Positions 54,130 to 61,750 of a stretch of 64,000 nt of DNA are shown piece by piece. How positions within the stretch are numbered: position 1 is the first letter of the stretch; each line of letters begins with the position of its first letter. Under the pieces are notes generated by a model. The model did no database searches and was not told where the DNA came from. It was given only the letters and a program-made list of their open reading frames with translations. Location of the stretch: positions 21,790 through 85,789 of IMG/VR virus record IMGVR_UViG_3300015374_000002; one strand, 5' to 3'. A program made the position numbers and the translations under genes. This DNA is from a virus.

Positions 54130-54178
54130 CGTTGGTCGCTCTCCAACACCACCAACGTACAGTCATTTAGCGTCTCAG
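54130..54178 (-). promoter_or_regulatory. full phage promoter plus GAGCGA-loop hairpin
   Basis: TTGACCTGAGACGCTAAATG, then ACTG and -10 TACGTT. The hairpin GTTGG-AGAGCGA-CCAAC can extend or swap to a 9-bp GTACGTTGG/CCAACGTAC form. The stop codon of the upstream gene is the TGA inside TTGACC. Confidence 0.78.
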
Positions 54179-54179
54179 G

Positions 54180-54896
54180 TCAAGGGGTTGGGGGGCGCAG
54201 CATCTTCGCGAACTCTGTCACCTGCTCATCCATCAGCGTGATCGTCAACAGCCGCCGATCGTTGATGTGCCGCATGCGCACGGACACGACGAAGTCCAAC
54301 GGTGCGTTCATCGCGGTGAAGAAGTCGGTGATGGTGTCGTAGTCGGCGCCGAACTTCTCCCGCACCTCCGCCTCTTCTGCCTCCCGGGCCTTCCTCGCTT
54401 CCGCGATCTCCGCCTTCGTCTTCGCGTCCTGCTCTGCCACGAGCGCCTGGTAGGCATCCGGCAGGATGACCCACAGTGCGCGGGCGTTCGGCTGGTGATA
54501 CACAGCGCCGTACTTGCTCACCAGGAAGCCGAAGGTGTCCACAGTGAACCGCAGCGTCTGGTCGGACTCCCACTGGAAGTCGTAGCGGTCGGCGTCCGGT
54601 GCGTCCGGCGGCAGCGGCACCATCTGGTCCGTCAGGCTGCCGTCGATCTCGCTGCGCCAGATCATCACCTGCCCCGCTTTGCAGGCCGCCCTCAGCCACT
54701 CCAACGCCTTGTCCTGGTGGGTGTGCAGCGCGGACGCCAGGTAGCGGACGACATACTCCTGCCGGACGAACTCCGCTTCGCTGCCGTCGTCTGCTCTGAT
54801 GCGGTGCGCGGGCCAGCCGTGCATGCCGTTCTTCGACGGCATCTCCCGCAGTGCGGCGGCCACCTCTTCGGGGGTCGCAGGGACACGCTTAGCCAT
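54180..54896 (-). CDS. hypothetical protein (238 aa)
   Basis: N-terminal blocks (ATPEEVAAALREMPSKNGMHGW, EYVVRYLASALHTHQDKALEWLRAACKAGQVMIW), a charged coiled coil (KAEIAEARKAREAEEAEVREKFG), and a beta end. Its TGA overlaps the next promoter. Unknown. Confidence 0.67.
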   Translation of the reverse strand: MAKRVPATPEEVAAALREMPSKNGMHGWPAHRIRADDGSEAEFVRQEYVVRYLASALHTHQDKALEWLRAACKAGQVMIWRSEIDGSLTDQMVPLPPDAPDADRYDFQWESDQTLRFTVDTFGFLVSKYGAVYHQPNARALWVILPDAYQALVAEQDAKTKAEIAEARKAREAEEAEVREKFGADYDTITDFFTAMNAPLDFVVSVRMRHINDRRLLTITLMDEQVTEFAKMLRPPTP

Positions 54897-55182
54897 GGTC
54901 TTCTCCTGTCGCGCATTCGGGTGCGGTGGTGTGGAGTTCGCCGCAGGGGCACATGTGCAGGCCAGCCGCAGCCGCTTCTGTCGCCATCCGGTCCATCACG
55001 GCGGGATAGTGGCCCATGCGGTTTTGCGTCTTCAGTTCGAGCTTCAGCAGTCTGCACGTGTTGTCGTGGTTGAATCCGAACTCCTCGCGGATCACCTGCC
55101 ATTTGCCGAGCATTGGCCGGTCCGCGTCGTAGGCGGCCACCAGTTCCTCCAGAACCCTGGCGAGGTCTTCTCCGGCGCTCAT
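54889..55182 (-). CDS. hypothetical protein (97 aa)
   Basis: Helical N-terminal two-thirds and a C-terminal CPCGELHTTAPEC metal-binding-like motif. It overlaps both neighbours by 4-8 bp. Confidence 0.66.
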   Translation of the reverse strand: MSAGEDLARVLEELVAAYDADRPMLGKWQVIREEFGFNHDNTCRLLKLELKTQNRMGHYPAVMDRMATEAAAAGLHMCPCGELHTTAPECATGEDHG

Positions 55183-55649
55183 CCCAGAACCTCCTTCAGG
55201 GCTTCGACTGCGGGAACCAAGGTGATGGTCCCATCGGGGTTGTGCGCGGCCACCATCCGGTCGGGCCGGTCCGGGAACGTGTGGATGTCGCCCCACCGGG
55301 AGGCGGGGATGCGACCGGGCAGGACATACCAGTGGACGGCCGCCTCCATGCCGCCGCCGTGGTGGATCAGGCTGTCACGGACATCGCGGCGCATCTTCGA
55401 CAGGGCGGGCGGCCAGTCGAGCCAGCGGATCGCGGGCACGTTCACGGTGATCCGTACTTGCTTCTTGTCGTACAGCGACCCTTCCATGCCGTGGGAGACG
55501 TCGCCCAGGTCGGGCAGGTCTGTCAGCCACACCACCTGCGGTCCGGCGTTCGGGACGGTGCGGGAGAAGTTCGACTCGGTCGGCCGGATCACCCCGTCTG
55601 CCTGGATCTTCGGCAGGTGGTACAGGCTGGTGAAGTGGTAGAGGGTCAC
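55179..55649 (-). CDS. ADP-ribosyltransferase-like (DarT/Tpt1-type start) protein
   Basis: MTLYHFTSLYHLPKIQADGVIRPTES matches the opening of DarT, Tpt1 and related ADP-ribosyltransferase-fold proteins (YHFTxxxxLxxIxxxG). The later YDKKQVRITVNVPAIRWLDW and a Glu-rich end are less diagnostic. If active it would modify DNA, RNA or protein with ADP-ribose. GTG 55649. Confidence 0.6.
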   Translation of the reverse strand: MTLYHFTSLYHLPKIQADGVIRPTESNFSRTVPNAGPQVVWLTDLPDLGDVSHGMEGSLYDKKQVRITVNVPAIRWLDWPPALSKMRRDVRDSLIHHGGGMEAAVHWYVLPGRIPASRWGDIHTFPDRPDRMVAAHNPDGTITLVPAVEALKEVLG

Positions 55650-56038
55650 GACGCACCATCCTTCCCGCCCGAACCGGGCAGCAGGACGCCCAGGGGGGCC
55701 CTACGGCGCTCCGCACGGGTGCGGGCGGCCCCGACAGCACGGGCGGCGTCAGCGCGGCGCAGCGACTCGTACCGGTCCGGGCGAGCCACCCCGGCGTTGT
55801 CCACCCTGCGAGACAGGATGTGCAGGTAGGCGACCTCCGATTCGATCGTGACGGCTACCCGCCACGACAATTCGGCCCGGCCCGCCGGATCCGGCGCCGT
55901 CGCAGGGTCGGGGCGGGGGGAGGCGAACTCCCACGCGATGCACTCCTCCAGCCACGCGGCGTGCGCGGGCCGGTCGGCGGTCGCTTCGCGAAGCGCGGCA
56001 AGCCGCTCCTGGACGATCTCTTGATTTCTGTCGTTCAA
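55646..56038 (-). CDS. hypothetical protein (130 aa)
   Basis: TTG 56038 overlaps the upstream stop (TTGA). A helical, Arg/Ala-rich protein (MNDRNQEIVQERLAALREATADR...). Unknown. Confidence 0.63.
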   Translation of the reverse strand: MNDRNQEIVQERLAALREATADRPAHAAWLEECIAWEFASPRPDPATAPDPAGRAELSWRVAVTIESEVAYLHILSRRVDNAGVARPDRYESLRRADAARAVGAARTRAERRRAPLGVLLPGSGGKDGAS

Positions 56039-56883
56039 CGGATCTTCCCTGTCTCGGGGCAGATGGAGTCGAGGCGGTGCTGCTGACCGGTGAAGCGGGT
56101 GATGGTGGCGCGGCGGCCGAAGTTGTTGACGTGGACCACGTCGTAGGTCTCCAACGTCCCGGACACGGCGCCCTGCTGCCGCCATGTGGTCACGAGGTCG
56201 CGGGCTGACGCTTCGGTCAGGCCGAACTGTGCTGCGGTGCTGCCCCGGTCGGATTCCCAGCGCAGTTCGTAGGCAAGGTGATGCTCATGCCCCTCAGGAA
56301 CGTAGGCGACCGGCTTCCGGTAAGGATACGGAGCGCCGACGGCCGGGACCGGCTTACCGTCCACCTCGTACGGCATGACGCCGAACGAGCGGACCCAGCC
56401 GACCACCGGGTGATCAGGCAGGTACAGGAAGGTTCCGGTGACGACGCGCCTGGCGTGGTCGATCTTCACGTCCTTCGCGCGCAGCGCTTCCGCCGACATC
56501 GCAATGTCGCGCAGGCGCCGGTCGATCTCTTCCTGCGGCATGTCCCGGGACGGGGTGACGGTGTCGCGGGTGCCCATCATGAACGAGCCTGCGATCTTGT
56601 ATTCGGCGTGCCGGAAGTTGGCGGTCGCCTCGAATGCGAAACGGTTCTCCGCCCCGTACGGCATCCACGGGTAGACGCTGACGTCAGGGTCGGTCCAGTA
56701 GGCGACGCCGCCACCCGTGCACGGCACGTACCTGTGCGGCAGCATCTCTGTCAGCTTCACCGACGGGGAACACGTGCGGGTCATCTCCCGCAGGTGGTGA
56801 CCGAGGACGAAGGTGCAGGTGTCGTGGGCGTCGGCGATCTCCTGCATCGACACCGGCCTCTTGTCCAAGCTGTAGTGGCTCAT
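56035..56883 (-). CDS. hypothetical protein (282 aa)
   Basis: A globular mixed protein with YRKPVAYVPEGHEHHLAYELRWESDRG and DVVHVNNFGRRATITRFTGQ. 4-bp overlaps on both sides place it in the operon 57191-54889. Not recognised. Confidence 0.68.
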   Translation of the reverse strand: MSHYSLDKRPVSMQEIADAHDTCTFVLGHHLREMTRTCSPSVKLTEMLPHRYVPCTGGGVAYWTDPDVSVYPWMPYGAENRFAFEATANFRHAEYKIAGSFMMGTRDTVTPSRDMPQEEIDRRLRDIAMSAEALRAKDVKIDHARRVVTGTFLYLPDHPVVGWVRSFGVMPYEVDGKPVPAVGAPYPYRKPVAYVPEGHEHHLAYELRWESDRGSTAAQFGLTEASARDLVTTWRQQGAVSGTLETYDVVHVNNFGRRATITRFTGQQHRLDSICPETGKIR

Positions 56884-57191
56884 GACGCCGCCTGTCGCAG
56901 GGCTGCCGCACGCTGGTCGATCAAGTACAGCAGGGTCTCGAACATGTCGAGGGTCATGGTCACGGCCGTCACCTCAAGTTTCGGGAGGCCGTCCGGGCGC
57001 GGACCGTACAGGTAGTCGATCAGGGAGGCGAACATGGCGCCGGTCAGGGTCAGCCCGGTCACGGTGCCGTCGATGCCGCGCTTCAGCTCGATCGGCTCGA
57101 ACATGATGCGGGACGCGATTCTGCCGTTTACCGCGTACTGGCCGAACTCGTCGATCAGCTTGGCGGCACGTTCCTCGGTGGTGGTGTTCAT
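56880..57191 (-). CDS. hypothetical protein (103 aa)
   Basis: Helical N-terminus (MNTTTEERAAKLIDEFGQY) and a hydrophobic middle. GAGGAGCTGACC lies before ATG 57191. First gene of a long run of overlapping genes, yet no operator copy is visible upstream. Confidence 0.64.
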   Translation of the reverse strand: MNTTTEERAAKLIDEFGQYAVNGRIASRIMFEPIELKRGIDGTVTGLTLTGAMFASLIDYLYGPRPDGLPKLEVTAVTMTLDMFETLLYLIDQRAAALRQAAS

Positions 57192-57277
57192 GGTCAGCTC
57201 CTCGTGAAGTAGTCGGCGACGGCGGTACGAACGGAGCGCATCGCCTGGTGCTTGTAGCGTCACCGTCAAGGCGCAGG

Positions 57278-57308
57278 AAACGCCCCCGGACCACGAGATC
57301 CGAGGGCG
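57278..57308 (-). terminator. intrinsic terminator
   Basis: CGCCC-T-CGGA and TCCG-G-GGGCG arms followed by TTTCC on the minus strand, after the 57317 gene. Confidence 0.75.
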
Positions 57309-57316
57309 CAGGCCGG

Positions 57317-57880
57317 TCAGCCGCACTGCATGAAGTGGACCTGCTCCAGGCCCTCCTCCAGCGGCCACAGGAAGCGGGCGCTGGCCGGGTCGTCCAGGGT
57401 GGCCGTCGGCTCGTCCCAGTCCTGGGACGGGTTGACGTACAGCCAGCCGTTCCGGGGGAGGGAGATGGTCCAGGCGTTGTCGGCGTGCTTCTCCATCACG
57501 ATGTCGTCGTGCTGGCCGTCGCCGCCGTAGAACTTGCAGTCGCCGTGGCAGAGCTGGGCGGGGAAGTCGAACCGGGTCACCTTGTCGATGTGTCGGATGG
57601 CCGGATGGCTGAGGACAGAGTCGGCGAAGTTCACGTAGAACGCGGACGCGTACGGCTTCGCCGCCTCCTTGGCCTCGTCCATGGTGATGTGGAAGCTTTC
57701 GGCCTTCGAGGTGTCGAACATCTGCTTGGGCAGGTTGACCTTCAGTCGATAGCCGAACTGGAGGACGCGGTCGATCTCGAAGGCGGCGAAGGCGCCGCCG
57801 ACGCTACCGGTGGCGTTGTGCCGATCGTGGTTGTAGTGGGTCCAGTGGATGTCAACGTTCAGGGCGTTCGTGTCGGCCAT
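57317..57880 (-). CDS. hypothetical protein (187 aa)
   Basis: Starts MADTNALNVDIHWTHYNHDRHNATG and has FDFPAQLCHGDCKFYGGDGQHDDIV (two Cys, several His and Asp). Monocistronic between a promoter-hairpin and a terminator. Unknown. Confidence 0.68.
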   Translation of the reverse strand: MADTNALNVDIHWTHYNHDRHNATGSVGGAFAAFEIDRVLQFGYRLKVNLPKQMFDTSKAESFHITMDEAKEAAKPYASAFYVNFADSVLSHPAIRHIDKVTRFDFPAQLCHGDCKFYGGDGQHDDIVMEKHADNAWTISLPRNGWLYVNPSQDWDEPTATLDDPASARFLWPLEEGLEQVHFMQCG

Positions 57881-57890
57881 GCCTACTCCT

Positions 57891-57934
57891 GGGTTCGGGT
57901 CGCTCTCAACCCCTTCAGTGTACATCCATTTAGC
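57891..57934 (-). promoter_or_regulatory. operator/promoter plus GAGCGA hairpin
   Basis: GACGCTAAATGGATGTACACT (-10 TACACT), then GGGTT...AACCC around GAGAGCGACCCG. Confidence 0.68.
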
Positions 57935-57946
57935 GTCTTTGGGGGG

Positions 57947-58312
57947 TTATTCGACGGGCGGATTTTCAATGATGCGGCGGGCGTAGCGGGCCGCCTCCGG
58001 GATCCCCTCGTCCGGGTGGCGGAGAGAGTCGTAGATCTCGACCTGTTCGCGGTTGGGCCGATCGCGGGCGGCCAGAAGGGCGGCGACGGCCTCCTCCACT
58101 GAGGCGTGGTGGGTGGCCGGGCCGACAGCGAACAGGGGGGAGGCGTGGAAGGGGAGGCGGTCGTGGATGCCGGGTTCGCACAGGGCGTCTTGGTGACTGG
58201 TGTCCTCGTGCGGGGCGGGTGCCTTGTCGGGCCAGTAGCAGCCGAGGAGGGCGCCGTCTGCGTAGACGCTGCGTCCTTTGACGCGGAAAGGCTGGGTTGT
58301 GATGTCTGGCAT
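57947..58312 (-). CDS. hypothetical protein (121 aa)
   Basis: MPDITTQPFRVKGRSVYADGALLGCYWPDKAPAPHEDTS... then a helical part and RRIIENPPVE. A GAGCGA-containing leader and operator precede. Not recognised. Confidence 0.66.
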   Translation of the reverse strand: MPDITTQPFRVKGRSVYADGALLGCYWPDKAPAPHEDTSHQDALCEPGIHDRLPFHASPLFAVGPATHHASVEEAVAALLAARDRPNREQVEIYDSLRHPDEGIPEAARYARRIIENPPVE

Positions 58313-58344
58313 GGGCTTGCTCCGTGGTGCGTGTGGTGTCGCTC

Positions 58345-58376
58345 TTCAAGCCATGTCAGGCTACATGCATTTAGTG
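58345..58376 (-). promoter_or_regulatory. operator plus GAGCGA leader element, weak stem
   Basis: ACACTAAATGCATGTAGCCT and TTGAAGAGCGACAC. Only three pairs close the loop here. Confidence 0.5.
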
Positions 58377-58393
58377 TTTCGGTGTAGATGCCT

Positions 58394-58433
58394 GTGGGGC
58401 TCAACCGTGTCACGGTGACCGGTCAAGCCCCAC
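58394..58433 (-). terminator. long hairpin terminator
   Basis: GTGGGGCTTGACCG and CGGTTGAGCCCCAC form a 14-bp stem with one G-U, after the 58445 gene; no U tract. Confidence 0.65.
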
Positions 58434-58444
58434 GTCAGAGGTGT

Positions 58445-58726
58445 TCACGCTGAGTCGCTGCGCAGTGTCTCCAGGTAAGGGTTGTGCGGGCCGGGCTTGA
58501 CGATGCCGGTCTCGCGGGCGTAGCGGACCCGGGCCAGTTCCCACGCCATCGACAGGGCGCCGGTGATGGATCGCGGGGAGTTGTGGGCCACATCGTCGAT
58601 CAGCGCCGACAGGCGCTCCAGATCAGTCCGACTGGCGCGGGCGAGCTTGTTCAGTTCGGCTGTGCGGGGGTCGGAGGGGGTGCGGCCCCGGCGGGGGCCG
58701 AGGGTGAGTTCGCGGGCGCGGCTCAC
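58445..58726 (-). CDS. hypothetical protein (93 aa)
   Basis: Basic N-terminus (MSRARELTLGPRRGRTPSDP) then a helical domain. GTG 58726 overlaps the upstream stop (GTGA). Third gene of a three-gene unit with two tiny membrane peptides. Confidence 0.65.
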   Translation of the reverse strand: MSRARELTLGPRRGRTPSDPRTAELNKLARASRTDLERLSALIDDVAHNSPRSITGALSMAWELARVRYARETGIVKPGPHNPYLETLRSDSA

Positions 58727-58899
58727 CGGCCCGTCTCCCGCCGTACCGTCTTGATCACCATGATGACGACGAGGGCGGCCCAGTGGGCGGCGCACGTGGT
58801 CAGGGCCATCCAGGCGCCCAGTTCCGGGGTGATGACGCCGACGGCCATCAGGAGGGTGAAGACGGCCAGGAAGCCGAGCACGGACGCGGTGAACTTCAT
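58723..58899 (-). CDS. small membrane protein (58 aa)
   Basis: Two hydrophobic segments, FTASVLGFLAVFTLLMAVGVI and LGAWMALTTCAAHWAALVVI, then a basic end (KTVRRETGR). Overlaps both neighbours. Confidence 0.67.
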   Translation of the reverse strand: MKFTASVLGFLAVFTLLMAVGVITPELGAWMALTTCAAHWAALVVIMVIKTVRRETGR

Positions 58900-58973
58900 C
58901 GGCCGCTCGCCACCTTTACGGTGGCGTAGGCCAGGACGGCGCTGATCTGGATGACGATGACGGTGACGATCAT
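58896..58973 (-). CDS. membrane micro-peptide (25 aa)
   Basis: The product MIVTVIVIQISAVLAYATVK plus VASGR is one transmembrane helix. It has CAGGAG 6 nt upstream, a full promoter-hairpin, and ATGA overlap with the next gene, so it is very likely translated. Confidence 0.62.
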   Translation of the reverse strand: MIVTVIVIQISAVLAYATVKVASGR

Positions 58974-58987
58974 TTCTTACTCCTGTG

Positions 58988-59038
58988 GTGTTGGTCGCTC
59001 TCCAACACTCCAAAGATACAGTCATTTAGCGTCTCGGG
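58988..59038 (-). promoter_or_regulatory. full phage promoter plus GAGCGA-loop hairpin
   Basis: TTGACCCGAGACGCTAAATG, then ACTG and -10 TATCTT. The hairpin GTGTTGG-AGAGCGA-CCAACAC (7 bp) lies at the predicted 5' end of the mRNA. folE's stop TGA is within TTGACC. Confidence 0.82.
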
Positions 59039-59683
59039 TCAAGGGGTTTTGACGAGGTCGAAGAACTCGCTGCGCATCGCCACACTGTCCCGGAACGAGC
59101 CGCGCAGGTGCGACGTCACCATGGCCGCGCCGACCGCGCGGGCTCCCCGCAGCGTCATGCAGGAGTGCGCTGACCGGATCACGCACGCCGCCCCCTCGGT
59201 GTCGAGGTTGCGGACGATCGCGTCCACGATCTGATCGCCGAGGCGTTCCTGCATCTGCGGCCGGGCCGCGTACTCCTGCACGATCCGGGCCAGCTTCGAC
59301 AGGCCGACCACGCGGGCGCCCGGCGCTGGAACGTAGCCGACGGCGGCCGTGCCGGTGAAGGCGAGGAGGTGGTGTTCGCAGATTGAGGTGAACGCGATAC
59401 CCGGCACGATGATCATGCCGGGGTTGTTCGACGGCGGCGGGAATGTCCGGGCGAAGTGCCGGTCCGGGTCGGCCCGAGTTCCGGCCGTCAGCTCGACCAG
59501 GGCGCGCACGAACCGGCCCGGCGTCTCCTCGGTGCCGTCGTCGTCGCACGGCATCCCCAGCGCCCGCAGCATCGCGCGGGCATGCATGACGGCGACGTTG
59601 AAGTCCCCGGCCGCTTCCGGGTCCGTCTCGATGTAGCCGACCGGGTCCGGCAACCCGTACGTGTAGATCTCTTCTACGGCCAT
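59039..59683 (-). CDS. folE: GTP cyclohydrolase I
   Basis: The family signature is complete: SICEHHLLAFTG (zinc Cys102 and His104/105), GLSKLARIVQEYAARPQMQERL, and SAHSCMTLRGAR with the third zinc ligand. It turns GTP into dihydroneopterin triphosphate, the first step of 7-deazaguanine (preQ0) synthesis. Directly followed in the same operon by queE and queD upstream, so its role here is modified DNA base synthesis rather than folate. Confidence 0.94.
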   Translation of the reverse strand: MAVEEIYTYGLPDPVGYIETDPEAAGDFNVAVMHARAMLRALGMPCDDDGTEETPGRFVRALVELTAGTRADPDRHFARTFPPPSNNPGMIIVPGIAFTSICEHHLLAFTGTAAVGYVPAPGARVVGLSKLARIVQEYAARPQMQERLGDQIVDAIVRNLDTEGAACVIRSAHSCMTLRGARAVGAAMVTSHLRGSFRDSVAMRSEFFDLVKTP

Positions 59684-60420
59684 CAGCGCCCCCGCTCGTC
59701 TCCCCAGAGCAGCACATGCATGCGATGGGTGTAGTTGAACCGGTAGAACAGCGCCTGCTCTACGGTGTTCCTGGTGGTGACGGCCAGCACTTCGGCGCTC
59801 CGCCCCTCCGGCATGATCCAGACGCGTTCGGCCGGGATGTCCAGGTCAGTGACGTAGGCGGCGACCGCATCGACGTCAGAGGCGATACGGCATACCCACT
59901 TGAAGACGGCTTTGCCCGTGTCGCGGAACGCGGTCAGCACCTCGGGCCGGATCCGCTTCTCCTCGCTCATCCCGGCGTGCGCCAACTTGGGGCTCACGTT
60001 GAACTGGCTTACGCAGGCAACCGTGTAGGCGTCGGGGGTGATGGTGCCGTTCGTCTCCACCTCCACCCGTTTGCCGAGCCGCTTCAGCCCGTCCAGCAGG
60101 CTGCGCCATCCCTCCTGCTGCTGGTGCAGTAGCGGTTCACCGCCGGTGATGACGACCATGTCGGCGCCGTGCTGCTCCACTTCGGCCAGGATCCCGGCGA
60201 CCGGCGCCCGCGTCAGCTCCTCGCGCAGGTTGTAGCGGTCGGCGTTCCAGGTGTATTGGGTATCGCACCAGCCGCAGGACAGGTTGCAGCCGCCAGTGCG
60301 GACGAACGACGCCGTACGGCCCGCCGACGCTCCTTCGCCTTGCCAGGTTGGGCCGAAGCATTCGGCGATCACCAGGGATTCGTCTGTGCTGAACAGCTCA
60401 ACCGGGGGGGTGTCGGTCAT
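59683..60420 (-). CDS. queE: 7-carboxy-7-deazaguanine synthase (radical SAM)
   Basis: FGPTWQGEGASAGRTASFVRTGGCNLSCGWCDT carries the CxxxCxxC radical SAM cluster motif (Cys45, 49, 52), and VVITGGEPLL the SAM-binding GGE. The size (245 aa) fits QueE, which makes CDG from carboxytetrahydropterin. Overlaps queD by 4 bp. Confidence 0.95.
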   Translation of the reverse strand: MTDTPPVELFSTDESLVIAECFGPTWQGEGASAGRTASFVRTGGCNLSCGWCDTQYTWNADRYNLREELTRAPVAGILAEVEQHGADMVVITGGEPLLHQQQEGWRSLLDGLKRLGKRVEVETNGTITPDAYTVACVSQFNVSPKLAHAGMSEEKRIRPEVLTAFRDTGKAVFKWVCRIASDVDAVAAYVTDLDIPAERVWIMPEGRSAEVLAVTTRNTVEQALFYRFNYTHRMHVLLWGDERGR

Positions 60421-60923
60421 GCGCTCTCCCGTAGGGGTTGGGTGGCTCGGGACCACACCTCGCGCACGGTGACGCGGGGGGCGGGCGCCTCCCACTCTGC
60501 CGCGTTGACGTGGGTCTCCGTCACCACAACGCGCGCAATGTGGGTGCCGTCCGGCGGTTCCGGCGGCAGCCACATGACGGCCCGGTCGGCGATCATCTCC
60601 GCGACCGCCTCCACCGTCGGCCAGTCGGCGCCGGGCCAGTCGTAGCCGAACCGGAACACCTTGCAGCCGTGCTCCAGCAGGATCTTGGCCAGCGGATCCT
60701 GATTGCCGAGCATGGCGCCGTGGTCAAGGTTGGTGTCGATCCAGGCGCGCATGTGCGCCTTGAAGCCGCCGAACTCCACGATCGTGCCGTAGCCGTCCAG
60801 TTCGGGGGCGGACACCGTTACCGTGGCCCACCAGGAGTGGCCGTGCAGGTTGGTGCACTTGTCGCCGAGTAGCGGCAGCCGGTGGGCCGCTTCGAAATTA
60901 TGACGAACGGAAATGGAGCGCAT
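60417..60923 (-). CDS. queD: 6-carboxytetrahydropterin synthase
   Basis: The QueD signature is present: zinc His14, His27 and His29 (FEAAHRL, NLHGHSW), catalytic Cys23, and LDHGAML. It converts dihydroneopterin triphosphate to carboxytetrahydropterin. The start codon lies within the 3' arm of a 13-bp hairpin, which should limit translation. Confidence 0.94.
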   Translation of the reverse strand: MRSISVRHNFEAAHRLPLLGDKCTNLHGHSWWATVTVSAPELDGYGTIVEFGGFKAHMRAWIDTNLDHGAMLGNQDPLAKILLEHGCKVFRFGYDWPGADWPTVEAVAEMIADRAVMWLPPEPPDGTHIARVVVTETHVNAAEWEAPAPRVTVREVWSRATQPLRESA

Positions 60924-60950
60924 CCCCGGATCGTGGCGGGGATGCGCTCC
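60915..60950 (-). promoter_or_regulatory. 13-bp hairpin covering the queD start codon
   Basis: GGAGCGCATCCCC and GGGGATGCGCTCC are perfectly complementary with a 10-nt loop. The ATG is in the 3' arm. It could also serve as terminator of the upstream 39-aa gene. Confidence 0.75.
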
Positions 60951-60967
60951 TTGTGTCGCGGCCTGGG

Positions 60968-61087
60968 TCAGTCCAGGTTGCGGGACAGCCAGCGGTCGTA
61001 TTCCGTTTCGCGGGCTGCCTGCTCCGTCTTCTCTTCGCAGGCCGGGGTGCAGACGAAGTGGCCGCAGTCAGAGCACATACTGTTCAT
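60968..61087 (-). CDS. zinc-binding mini-protein (39 aa)
   Basis: CSDCGHFVCTPAC is a compact Cys4 motif followed by a charged helix. GGGAGAAATTC precedes ATG 61087. Confidence 0.62.
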   Translation of the reverse strand: MNSMCSDCGHFVCTPACEEKTEQAARETEYDRWLSRNLD

Positions 61088-61128
61088 GAATTTCTCCCTG
61101 GGGGGGTCGCAGGTTAGCGGTTGGGGGG

Positions 61129-61545
61129 TTAGGCGGCGCACTTGTCGGCGTCGCGGCAGAAGTGCTGGGCGGGGCCGCAGATGCGGGCGGCTTCGCGGAT
61201 CGTCTTCGGGCTCCAGTAGCAGTCCCGCTCCACGTAGATCGGGACGGGCAGGCCGTACCTGGCCCGGCCCACCGTCTGCTCCAGGTCGCGCAGGTCGAAG
61301 TAGCACAGCTCGGCACCCTGCGGGTTACCGGCCAGTCGGACGTAGCCGAATACTTCGCCGGTGGTGTCGAAGTCGTCGGCGAACTCGGTCACCCACCAGT
61401 CGCCTGCGGCGCCGAAGTAGTGGACGTGGACGGTGGCGTCCAGCCCCTTGCCTTCCTGGGCGTAGAGCTTCGGGTATTTGGCGAGTTCGCGGGCGGTGGG
61501 GTAGAAGCGGTGGCCGCGAAGGCGCCGGTTCTTCTCGATGAACAT
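61129..61545 (-). CDS. DUF2958 domain protein
   Basis: KLYAQEGKGLDATVHVHYFGAAGDWWVTEFADDF...FGYVRLAGNPQGAELCYFDLRDLE follows the DUF2958 pattern of small plasmid and phage proteins. Function unknown. The leader has TTGAGCGAC but only a weak stem. Confidence 0.75.
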   Translation of the reverse strand: MFIEKNRRLRGHRFYPTARELAKYPKLYAQEGKGLDATVHVHYFGAAGDWWVTEFADDFDTTGEVFGYVRLAGNPQGAELCYFDLRDLEQTVGRARYGLPVPIYVERDCYWSPKTIREAARICGPAQHFCRDADKCAA

Positions 61546-61573
61546 CTGTTCTCCTGTGCGTCGCTCAAGGTGG

Positions 61574-61594
61574 GGGCCCCGGATCCCGGGGCCC
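61574..61594 (-). terminator. GC-rich hairpin
   Basis: GGGCCCCGG and CCGGGGCCC, 9 bp, after the 61604 gene; no U tract. Confidence 0.6.
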
Positions 61595-61603
61595 ATCGGC
61601 CGG

Positions 61604-61738
61604 TCAGAACATGCATCCCAGGCGGGCGACGACGATCTCCCAGGCCCACTCGCGGAAGGCGGGGACGAAGATCAGGGCGGCGATGTGGGCGACGAACAGC
61701 GTGACGCCGATAACGAAGGGGAGGTCGCTGCGCTTCAT
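61604..61738 (-). CDS. small membrane protein (44 aa)
   Basis: MKRSDLPFVIGVTLFVAHIA continues into ALIFVPAF and a Trp-rich end: one transmembrane helix with a basic N-terminus. Own promoter and hairpin. Confidence 0.65.
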   Translation of the reverse strand: MKRSDLPFVIGVTLFVAHIAALIFVPAFREWAWEIVVARLGCMF

Positions 61739-61750
61739 GATCTTCTCCTG

